Shown in pieces: positions 26,388 through 33,085 of a stretch of DNA of 64,000 nucleotides. Origin of the DNA: Clostridia bacterium (GTDB taxonomy: Bacteria > Bacillota > Clostridia > Oscillospirales > CAG-272); assembly GCA_017471825.1 (NCBI GenBank), contig JAFURQ010000028.1, forward strand, positions 33,276 to 97,275, in the 5' to 3' direction. Under the pieces are notes generated by a model that did not search any database, was not told where the DNA came from, and worked only from the letters and a program-made list of their open reading frames with translations. Both the position numbers and the translations under genes were made by a program. Position 1 is the first letter of the stretch; each line of letters begins with the position of its first letter.

Positions 26388-26659
26388 TGCTTGATTTAAC
26401 TAAATACAATCTCGAAGACGACGATATTTTATTTCTCAGAGAAATAGAGGACGCATGTATTAACGGTCAGAACGAAATTATACTCGAATACAAAGGAAAA
26501 TCGTTTGTTTTAGAGCCGCTTGGAAAAGCCGTACAAGTTGTTGAAGTTGCAGATAAAATCGCAGGAAGATATGAAAGCTTTGATGATTTGCTACTCAATT
26601 ATAAAGTAGAAGGTAAAACTTTGATTGAGATCGTAAAAGAACTTGAATTTGGTGAATGA
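26387..26659 (+). CDS. Small acidic protein, possible immunity/antitoxin partner
   Basis: This acidic 90-residue protein (LEDDDILFLREIEDACING, then YESFDDLLLNYKVEGKTLIEIVKELEFGE) has no recognisable enzyme motif. It starts on the last base of the upstream stop codon and has its own GGAG site, so it is translated with the basic upstream protein. A basic, His-containing protein followed by an acidic partner is the usual order of toxin then immunity protein. That pairing is inference; the family is not identified. Confidence 0.55.
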   Translation: MLDLTKYNLEDDDILFLREIEDACINGQNEIILEYKGKSFVLEPLGKAVQVVEVADKIAGRYESFDDLLLNYKVEGKTLIEIVKELEFGE

Positions 26660-26685
26660 TACATTTTCCATATCAAACATTACTT

Positions 26686-26739
26686 GCAGAAAAAAGAGAG
26701 AACATTTCGGATACAAACCGATTTGTTCTCTCTTTCTGC
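26686..26739. terminator. Bidirectional terminator at the right edge of the islet
   Basis: AAAGAGAGAACA (26693–26704) pairs with TGTTCTCTCTTT (26724–26735). Outer GCAGA/TCTGC and inner TCGG/CCGA pairs add to it. It separates the + pair from the minus-strand lon operon, whose last gene ends at 26786. Confidence 0.85.
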
Positions 26740-26785
26740 TTGTGATATGGGGTTGGGCGAGTTGCTTTGCAATCGCGCCCATCTT

Positions 26786-27184
26786 CTATTTTTCGTTGCC
26801 GCCGCAATGACCGTCAAACATTCCCGTCATATCGGCAATGAGCTCATCGCCCTCGGTTTCCTTGAAGCCTATGGCTCGCAGCAGTCTTTCGTCACCTGCG
26901 TCCTTTGCCGCGCGGCAGATATGTACACCGCACATATCAATAAAATTCATAGTGGCTCTGCCGAGTATGAACATTGCCTCAAAATCGGAGTATCCCACTC
27001 TTGGGAGCAGGGTAGCTATGTAACCGCAGCCCTCGCCTATCTCGAATTGCGAAAAGCCCATAAGCTCTCCGCTCTCGGCATCAATCATAGAATAAGCAAA
27101 AAAATCAAGAATCGGCTCTGTGCCGCAAAGCTCTGCATACTGTTTTTGGAGCGCCTTGTCGTTTATCGGTGATATTCTGAACAT
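26786..27184 (-). CDS. GNAT-like acetyltransferase of unknown substrate
   Basis: This 132-residue protein reads like a short GNAT fold. A beta strand GELMGFSQFEIG is followed by GYIATLLPRVGYSDFEAMFILGRA in the acetyl-CoA-loop position and a C-terminal LLRAIGFKETEGD motif. The pyrophosphate-binding loop is not canonical, so activity is uncertain. It lies 4 bases downstream of rluB and is the last gene of the lon-to-rluB run. Confidence 0.6.
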   Translation of the reverse strand: MFRISPINDKALQKQYAELCGTEPILDFFAYSMIDAESGELMGFSQFEIGEGCGYIATLLPRVGYSDFEAMFILGRATMNFIDMCGVHICRAAKDAGDERLLRAIGFKETEGDELIADMTGMFDGHCGGNEK

Positions 27185-27188
27185 AATC

Positions 27189-27920
27189 TTACTTCTTCTT
27201 TCCCGTCGCTCTGCGAAGATATTCTATCTCCTCATCCTCGAGGTAGCGCCATTTTCCCATAGGAAGTCCATCAAGCTTCAGCTTGCCGATAGATACTCTT
27301 GAAAGCCTTTTAACCGTAAGACCAGCCGCCTCACACATCTTTCGTATCTGGCGGTTTCTGCCCTCGTGTAGCGTCATTTTAAGAACGGTACCGCTCTCGT
27401 CCTTTTCTCCTACGCTTACCTCGACCGGCTTTATAACGTAGCCGTCGATTTCCAACGCAGAGGTGAGAATTTTGTATTCTCGGTCGCCGACCTCGCCGCC
27501 TACCTTAACGCGGTATACCTTTGGTAGAGAAGTGCTCGGGTGCGTAAGACGGTTTTTAAGCTCGCCGTCATCTGTAAGCAGAAGCATTCCCTCGGAAATA
27601 AGGTCAAGCCTGCCAACAGGATATACGCGTGCGTCAACTCCGTCCAAAAGGTCGGTAACGCACTTCCTGCCGCGCTCATCGTGTGTACTGCACAAATATC
27701 CGCGCGGCTTGTTCATCATTATGTAAGTATGCTCACGCCTCTTGTACTCAATTCGGCGTCCCTTCAGGGCAACTATATCGGCTACGGGATTAATTTTCAT
27801 TCCGATAAAGGCAACGTGTCCGTTTACAGCAACGTTGCCTCTCTCTATTTCAACCTCAGCCGCTCTGCGCGACATCAATCCCGAATCCGCGATAAATTTT
27901 TGTAATCTGATTTTTTCCAT
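27189..27920 (-). CDS. rluB: RsuA/RluB-family pseudouridine synthase
   Basis: This 243-residue protein has an N-terminal S4 domain (RLQKFIADSGLMSRRAAE) and the RsuA-type catalytic motif GRLDLISEGMLLLTDDG carrying the catalytic Asp. The later block EGRNRQIRKM is typical of the RluB/RsuA group. The expected role is pseudouridylation of 23S rRNA. AAGGAGG precedes the ATG. It sits downstream of dacF, as in many Clostridia (scpA–scpB–...–dacF–rluB). Confidence 0.92.
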   Translation of the reverse strand: MEKIRLQKFIADSGLMSRRAAEVEIERGNVAVNGHVAFIGMKINPVADIVALKGRRIEYKRREHTYIMMNKPRGYLCSTHDERGRKCVTDLLDGVDARVYPVGRLDLISEGMLLLTDDGELKNRLTHPSTSLPKVYRVKVGGEVGDREYKILTSALEIDGYVIKPVEVSVGEKDESGTVLKMTLHEGRNRQIRKMCEAAGLTVKRLSRVSIGKLKLDGLPMGKWRYLEDEEIEYLRRATGKKK

Positions 27921-27933
27921 AAAACCTCCTTGG

Positions 27934-29046
27934 TCATTTCAAAAAGCCGAAAATAGAACGCTTTTCCTTACGCTCTGTGCTATCGGTAGCAATAATATCG
28001 GTCTTAGCGATGGCTTTTTCACCGTGGTAAAAGGTAATAGTACCGAGGACGTCGCCCTCCGAAACCGGCGCCGCAGCATACCTCGACAAGCGAACCTGCG
28101 TGTCGATTTTTGGCATATTACCGGTATATATTATTTTGATTTTATCCCTGTTTTTGACGGTTACAGTGTTATCAATACCCGATAAAACGGGTAAATCACG
28201 TACGTATTCTCCCTCGTCAATGAGCGTCAGCACGTGAGTGGTTGAAAATCCGTAGTCAAGCATTTCCTTATGGTCATTCCAATCGTCAGGCGCGTTTATA
28301 GTAACACTTATCAGTGTCAGACCGTCCTTTTCCGCGGCGCCAACCAATGAGCGACCGCTCTTTTTCGTATATCCTGTCTTAACACCGATGCATCCGTCAT
28401 ACATCTTTAAAAGCTTGTTGTGATTGACAAGCAATCTCGTCTGCTCCGAGCTTGTAATTTCCTTTTTATATGATGAAGAAATTTCCCTGAATTTCTCGTT
28501 CTTCAGTGCCTCTGCGGTAATCAGCGCGAGGTCGTGAGCCGTCGTGTAGTGATTATCGGCATCAAGCCCGTGCGGATTTTCAAAATTCGTATCCGTAAGA
28601 CCAAGCTCGTGCGCACGTTCGTTCATAAGGGCACAAAATTCCTCAATTCCGCCTGCAATCTCGTAAGCCAATGCCTCAGCCGCATCGTTTGCACTGCGGA
28701 GCATAAGGGCGAAAATAAGCCCCTCCGCGCTCATAACCTCACCCTGGACGAGATAAACGGAGGAGCCGTCAACTCCGATAGCGCGGTCATCAACGCAAAT
28801 CGGAGCATCAAGCTCAAGCTGCTCGAGTGCAATAAGCGCCGTCATTATCTTCGTCGTGCTTGCCATCGGCAGCCTCTCGTCAGAATTTTTATCATACAAA
28901 AAGCTCTTGCTCTCAGGCTCGTAAAGCGCCGCCGCACGGGCACTTACCTTTGGCGTTTCCTCGGATGCGACGTATATAGTAAAAAATGAAAATATTAACG
29001 TTATCAGAATCAAAAAAGCAAAAATTCGTTCCTTGCTGTGATACAT
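27934..29046 (-). CDS. dacF: D-alanyl-D-alanine carboxypeptidase (peptidase S11, DacF-like)
   Basis: This penicillin-binding protein trims the terminal D-Ala from peptidoglycan stem peptides. The 370-residue protein has an uncleaved or cleavable N-terminal hydrophobic segment (8–27) and the three active-site motifs STTK (63–66), SAN (118–120) and KTG (223–225). A C-terminal beta domain (about 275–345) and a basic end follow. Position beside gerW suggests the sporulation-type DacF, but a vegetative role is possible. A 9-bp inverted repeat traps the AAGGAG ribosome site in the leader. Confidence 0.92.
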   Translation of the reverse strand: MYHSKERIFAFLILITLIFSFFTIYVASEETPKVSARAAALYEPESKSFLYDKNSDERLPMASTTKIMTALIALEQLELDAPICVDDRAIGVDGSSVYLVQGEVMSAEGLIFALMLRSANDAAEALAYEIAGGIEEFCALMNERAHELGLTDTNFENPHGLDADNHYTTAHDLALITAEALKNEKFREISSSYKKEITSSEQTRLLVNHNKLLKMYDGCIGVKTGYTKKSGRSLVGAAEKDGLTLISVTINAPDDWNDHKEMLDYGFSTTHVLTLIDEGEYVRDLPVLSGIDNTVTVKNRDKIKIIYTGNMPKIDTQVRLSRYAAAPVSEGDVLGTITFYHGEKAIAKTDIIATDSTERKEKRSIFGFLK

Positions 29047-29052
29047 GGCTAA

Positions 29053-29096
29053 CTCCTTAAAGTATATCTTTTTGATATTTTGCCAAGCTTTAAGGA
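29053..29096 (-). promoter_or_regulatory. Inverted repeat that could hide the dacF ribosome site
   Basis: TCCTTAAAG (29054–29062) and CTTTAAGGA (29088–29096) form a perfect 9-bp stem. The loop contains a second small hairpin (ATATC...GATAT). In the minus-strand RNA the dacF site AAGGAG (29053–29058) lies in the stem. Confidence 0.5.
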
Positions 29097-29130
29097 ATAT
29101 ATTAAGTAAAACTGCGGATAATATGGCAAA

Positions 29131-29511
29131 TTATGAGAAGGAATCCTTGATTTTTTGAATAATTTCGGGTGAGTGCTCAATGAGCGATGCGACACGCTCA
29201 ACGCTTGTGTCTGCGTGTGAATTGATATGAATGAGATTTATCTCGGCATCACGGTTCACCGTGAGAAAGGCAACCGGCGTAATCGTAACTCCGCTACCGC
29301 TTCCACTACCGAAATTCTGATTTCCAAGCGTACGTTTGTTTCCGAAATCAACTCCACCGCCCGCAAATCCGACCGAAAGCTTTGACACTGGAATAACCGT
29401 GACACCGCTCGGTGTGTTTATGGCATTGCCAATTACTGTATCCATATCCGTGAAGCTCTTAACTCCGTCAAGGGACGCCTTGATTATATCACTCATTTTA
29501 TTTTCCTGCAT
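29131..29511 (-). CDS. gerW: GerW/YtfJ sporulation protein
   Basis: This 126-residue protein of the GerW/YtfJ family has an N-terminal helical part, VTVIPVSKLSVGFAGGG, a Gly/Ser-rich turn (GNQNFGSGSGSG) and VTITPVAFL. In spore formers the family is needed for normal spore germination. It is one of the better hints that the host descends from a sporulating lineage. It overlaps the upstream DUF2953 gene by 14 bases. Two starts (29511 and 29496) have similar ribosome sites; I kept the longer. Confidence 0.88.
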   Translation of the reverse strand: MQENKMSDIIKASLDGVKSFTDMDTVIGNAINTPSGVTVIPVSKLSVGFAGGGVDFGNKRTLGNQNFGSGSGSGVTITPVAFLTVNRDAEINLIHINSHADTSVERVASLIEHSPEIIQKIKDSFS

Positions 29512-30034
29512 TTTTTATCCTTGCCTTTCCTTTGAGTATTTGTAGCGTAAAAATGATAAGTGCGCGACAGTAATCAAAAAGCATAGCATCAAAGGATAAA
29601 TCAATCGAAAATGGCGGATAATCTGAAACACGGTAGGGAAGAGCTCCGTCGTCTACCTCAAATTCTCTTGCAATCAGAGGTATTACGGTTGTGAGGTAAA
29701 ATACAATTGAGCTCTTAACCGCAAAGCGATAAAAAAGATCTCGCGGAGCATCAGCGGAATTGGATAGTGAAACGTGATGAAGTGTGATTTTTGAACGTGG
29801 AACAATTACCCGGAGAGCCTTATATGCCGCAATACCGCGTGGCGCTTTCGGCTTTTGCTTATCGGGTGATTTTTCCTTTTTTTCTTTTCGTGTTCTTGTG
29901 AGAACAACCGTTAGAAAGGAATAATCGATTTTTATTGTAATACCGTCTCTTATGATAATTCTGACTGCCGCGTGCTGAAAAAGAATGAGCAGTAACGTCA
30001 AAGAAATTAAAATAAAAACGATTATTGCCTTCAT
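29498..30034 (-). CDS. DUF2953-type membrane-anchored protein
   Basis: This 178-residue protein has one N-terminal membrane segment (about 3–20), a basic linker rich in Lys/Glu/Pro (about 50–65), and a soluble part with a second hydrophobic stretch near residue 112. It occupies the DUF2953 slot between scpB and gerW seen in many Clostridia. The family is poorly characterised and linked to sporulation by context only. I found no catalytic motif. Confidence 0.65.
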   Translation of the reverse strand: MKAIIVFILISLTLLLILFQHAAVRIIIRDGITIKIDYSFLTVVLTRTRKEKKEKSPDKQKPKAPRGIAAYKALRVIVPRSKITLHHVSLSNSADAPRDLFYRFAVKSSIVFYLTTVIPLIAREFEVDDGALPYRVSDYPPFSIDLSFDAMLFDYCRALIIFTLQILKGKARIKNAGK

Positions 30035-30040
30035 TTAAAT

Positions 30041-30844
30041 TTATTCTGCGTCGCTAACGTCAGTATCGCTTTCTGCGGCATCCTCGGAATCGAAGGTGTC
30101 GTCCACGATAATATCGTCCTCGGCAGAGGGTTCCTCTATTTCATTCTCGGCGGTCGCCACAGCATCCTCAGCCTCGACCTCTTCGATCGTTATCTGTGTG
30201 CCGTCACCGTTAATTGTTTCCTGATTTTCCTCTTTTAATTCATCGGATTCGCCGAGCTTTGCATTAGCGAACACGTCCATTATTTCCTCGCTCGTCTTGG
30301 GCAGAGAATCGAGATCAGCAAGACCGAAGCAACGTAAGAAGTCGGGCGTGGTGCCGTAAAGCATGGGTCTGCCGGGCACGTCGAGTCTGCCCTTGCATTC
30401 TATAAGACCGCGGTCAATAAGGCTGTTCATCGCATACGAGGAGTCAACCTTACGCAGTGTGTCGACAAAAAGTCTCGTAACAGGTTGGTTATATGCTACA
30501 ATCGCCAGCGTTTCAAGTGCGGCAGAAGAAAGCGTACCGCTCTTTTTAATGCCGAGGGCCTCGCGGATTTCTGCAAGGTAATGCTGCTTGGTGCAGAGCT
30601 GGCAGGAATCGGAATATGTAAGAAGTAAAACGCCGCGCGGAATTTCGGAGTTGTTGTATTTGAGGGAATATTCTGCAACGGTTTCCCTGATTTTTGCAGG
30701 CGTTGATTCAAAAACTCTCGCAAGAGTCGCATACGTAATAGGATGTCCCGCCGCAAAAAGTATAGCCTCTATGGCTTCTTCGATAACGATAGACCTTTCA
30801 GGAGCTGAGTCCTGTATCTCTGTATCCTTTATTTCTTCACTCAT
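30041..30844 (-). CDS. scpB: Segregation and condensation protein B
   Basis: ScpB is the winged-helix partner that, with ScpA, forms the non-SMC part of condensin. The first 185 residues or so carry two winged-helix domains with the conserved ETLAIVAYNQPVTR and DRGLIECKGRLDVPGRP blocks. The remaining 80 or so residues are an unusual strongly acidic, low-complexity tail (Glu/Asp/Ala) that most ScpB proteins lack. It lies 21 bases after scpA; smc is at 45.7 kb in another operon. Confidence 0.95.
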   Translation of the reverse strand: MSEEIKDTEIQDSAPERSIVIEEAIEAILFAAGHPITYATLARVFESTPAKIRETVAEYSLKYNNSEIPRGVLLLTYSDSCQLCTKQHYLAEIREALGIKKSGTLSSAALETLAIVAYNQPVTRLFVDTLRKVDSSYAMNSLIDRGLIECKGRLDVPGRPMLYGTTPDFLRCFGLADLDSLPKTSEEIMDVFANAKLGESDELKEENQETINGDGTQITIEEVEAEDAVATAENEIEEPSAEDDIIVDDTFDSEDAAESDTDVSDAE

Positions 30845-30865
30845 TGTTAATTAACCTTTCCGTAC

Positions 30866-31687
30866 TTATTTGCTTTCCTCGGTTACCACCGGCATATCAA
30901 ATTCGCTCTCCAGAATATCGTCACCGGGAACGTAGTCGGGATTGAGCTTGAATTTCATCTCAAGCCCCTCCGCGTCGTATTCTGCAACGTCCTCAACGAA
31001 ATGAACGGTGGTTATTGTTATTCTGTGTATCTTTATAAGCTCGAGAACGCCCATAAATCTTGCAACAAGCTCGGGACGTGAATCCGCATCCTTCAAAAGG
31101 AAGAACAGCGATGCTTCCTCGCGCTCCTCAAGCAGAGCACAGATTTCCTCGATTTTTTCCTCTACCGAGACCACCTTGTGCTTAATAAGGGGATTAACAA
31201 GCTCTTTGGGCGCTCTTTCGGAGTTAGCTATTCTTATTCGGCGCATCACGGAATTAAGCGCTTTAATAAGCAGGGCAGTGTCGAGATTCATCGGCAGTCC
31301 CTTTTCCGGTGGGATGTCATCGGTGCCCTTGACGTATCTGCCGGAATATTCGTCGTAAAGCGGGCGCATCTCCTTTGCGGCAATCTTTGCCTGCTGATAA
31401 AGAAGAAGCGCATCGGCAATCTCACGGCGTGGGTCGTTTTCTGTGCCCTCCTCGTGAGGCAGAAGCATACGGCTCTTTATGAGCATAAGCTCGCTAGCCA
31501 TAACAATAAACTCGCTTGCTATATCAAGGTCCATGCGCTGTGCCGCTTCGATGTATTCCATATATTGATCGCAGATAATAGCGATGGGAATATCGGTAAT
31601 GCTCACCTTGTTCTTGGTTATAAGCGTGAGCAAGAGGTCAAGCGGACCTTCAAATTGGTCAAGCCTGTAGGTCAGTTGTTCTATCAT
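30866..31687 (-). CDS. scpA: Segregation and condensation protein A (kleisin)
   Basis: ScpA is the kleisin bridging SMC heads. The 273-residue protein starts YRLDQFEGPLDLLLTLI, the conserved SMC-neck-binding N-terminus. It continues with LVMASELM-like and LIKSRMLLP segments, then a C-terminal winged helix (ARFMGVLELIKIHRI). scpA–scpB adjacency confirms it. A short acidic C-terminal extension follows the winged helix. Confidence 0.95.
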   Translation of the reverse strand: MIEQLTYRLDQFEGPLDLLLTLITKNKVSITDIPIAIICDQYMEYIEAAQRMDLDIASEFIVMASELMLIKSRMLLPHEEGTENDPRREIADALLLYQQAKIAAKEMRPLYDEYSGRYVKGTDDIPPEKGLPMNLDTALLIKALNSVMRRIRIANSERAPKELVNPLIKHKVVSVEEKIEEICALLEEREEASLFFLLKDADSRPELVARFMGVLELIKIHRITITTVHFVEDVAEYDAEGLEMKFKLNPDYVPGDDILESEFDMPVVTEESK

Positions 31688-31705
31688 TGAAAAACTCCAA
31701 TCTGT

Positions 31706-32446
31706 CTATCTAAGAAATGGAATAAGCTTCCAGAACCATAGCATCGCATCCGATACGAGCGAAAACAGCGATGAAAGTATATCCGAAAGAGAGAAAATGC
31801 GCGCGATAAAGGATAAAACCGAGCTTGCCGCGATAATTGGAATCGAAAGCAGAAAATCAGCGACAACGTCACCGAGCAAGAGCCAGCCGATCAGCACGTA
31901 ATATATGGTGCGCTCGTATTTCATAACGGCAAAATATGCCTTATCCGGTAGCAAAACGTTCAGAATGCGAGAGCCGTCAAGCGGCGGTACGGGAATAAGG
32001 TTGAAAATCGCAATACCAACGTTTATGGAATGGAATATCCAGATGAAATTAAGGGTGTTTTGCGCAAGATTGAGTGTAAAGAGCGAATCAAAGGTAACGT
32101 TCCTTAAAAGCGCGTAGGTCAATAAATATATGAATGCCGAGATAAAAGCAAGCGCAAGATTTGCAAGGGGACCCGCAAGTGCGGAAATAGCAAAATCACG
32201 CTTCGGCTTCTTGAAGTTTCTCGCGTCGATCGGTACCGGCTTCGCCCATCCGAAGTGAAAAAACATCAGACAAAGCGCGCCGAAAATATCTAAATGCTTA
32301 AGGGGGTTAAGCGTCAGTCGACCCGACAGCCGCGCGGTATCATCGCCTAATTTATAAGCGGCAAAGGCATGGGCAAATTCGTGTACTGTTAATACAATGA
32401 GGACAGCCAATGCAGATAAAATGTAGTAAAGTATCTTATCAGACAT
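31706..32446 (-). CDS. Site-2-protease family (M50) membrane metalloprotease
   Basis: This 246-residue intramembrane zinc metalloprotease has HEFAH (His22, Glu23, His26) in the first membrane segment and NLIPVPPLDGSRI (near 150–162) supplying the third zinc ligand. Several further hydrophobic segments are present, and no PDZ or CBS domain. It belongs to the compact YwhC-like group often found next to scpA in Clostridia. The substrate is unknown. HEFAH differs slightly from the more common HELGH but keeps HExxH. Confidence 0.9.
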   Translation of the reverse strand: MSDKILYYILSALAVLIVLTVHEFAHAFAAYKLGDDTARLSGRLTLNPLKHLDIFGALCLMFFHFGWAKPVPIDARNFKKPKRDFAISALAGPLANLALAFISAFIYLLTYALLRNVTFDSLFTLNLAQNTLNFIWIFHSINVGIAIFNLIPVPPLDGSRILNVLLPDKAYFAVMKYERTIYYVLIGWLLLGDVVADFLLSIPIIAASSVLSFIARIFSLSDILSSLFSLVSDAMLWFWKLIPFLR

Positions 32447-32469
32447 TTTTTACCTCCGTTTGGGCGTTA

Positions 32470-33069
32470 TTACGAAACCGCCTCAAATATTTTGTTCCAA
32501 AGCTCATCCTTGCCCTCTCGTGTAACCGAGGAAAAGGGATAAACCTTTATATCCGTTCCAAGAAAATATTCCTTGTCAAGCCTGTCAAGCGCCTCTTCAA
32601 GCTGCTTTTTTGACAGCTTGTCCGTTTTGGTAGCAACCACAACGAAGGGAACACCCATATCTATCATCCAGTTTATCATCATAATATCATCATCGGTGGG
32701 ACCGGTTCTGATATCTATAAGCTGTATTACGAGCTTCAGTGCATCGGATGAAGGGTTTTTAAGGAAGAAATCCTCCGTAAGCGAGCTCCATCCGCGCTTT
32801 GACTCCTTTGAGCGTTTGGCATAGCCGTAGCCGGGGAGGTCGACAAGGTACATTTTCTTGTCGATATCGTAGTAGTTTATGGTAATAGTTTTACCGGGCG
32901 CGGATGAGACTCTTGCAAGGGATTTTCTTCCAAGAAGGGTGTTGATTAGCGAACTTTTTCCCACGTTGGATCTGCCGGAGAGGGCAACCTCGGGGCGCGG
33001 ATCGCGCGGAAATTGGCGTTGCGCGCCTGCGGTAAGAGCAAGCGTGGCATTGTTTATATTAATTTTCAT
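32470..33069 (-). CDS. engB: Ribosome biogenesis GTPase EngB/YsxC
   Basis: This essential GTPase helps assemble the large ribosomal subunit. The 199-residue protein has G1 GRSNVGKS (32–39), the G2 threonine region, G3 DLPG (77–80) and G4 TKTD (147–150), with the characteristic GYGYAK after G3. It lies 16 bases after lon, the usual lon–engB order. GGAG precedes the ATG. Confidence 0.96.
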   Translation of the reverse strand: MKININNATLALTAGAQRQFPRDPRPEVALSGRSNVGKSSLINTLLGRKSLARVSSAPGKTITINYYDIDKKMYLVDLPGYGYAKRSKESKRGWSSLTEDFFLKNPSSDALKLVIQLIDIRTGPTDDDIMMINWMIDMGVPFVVVATKTDKLSKKQLEEALDRLDKEYFLGTDIKVYPFSSVTREGKDELWNKIFEAVS

Positions 33070-33085
33070 TCAAAACTCCGTAAAA

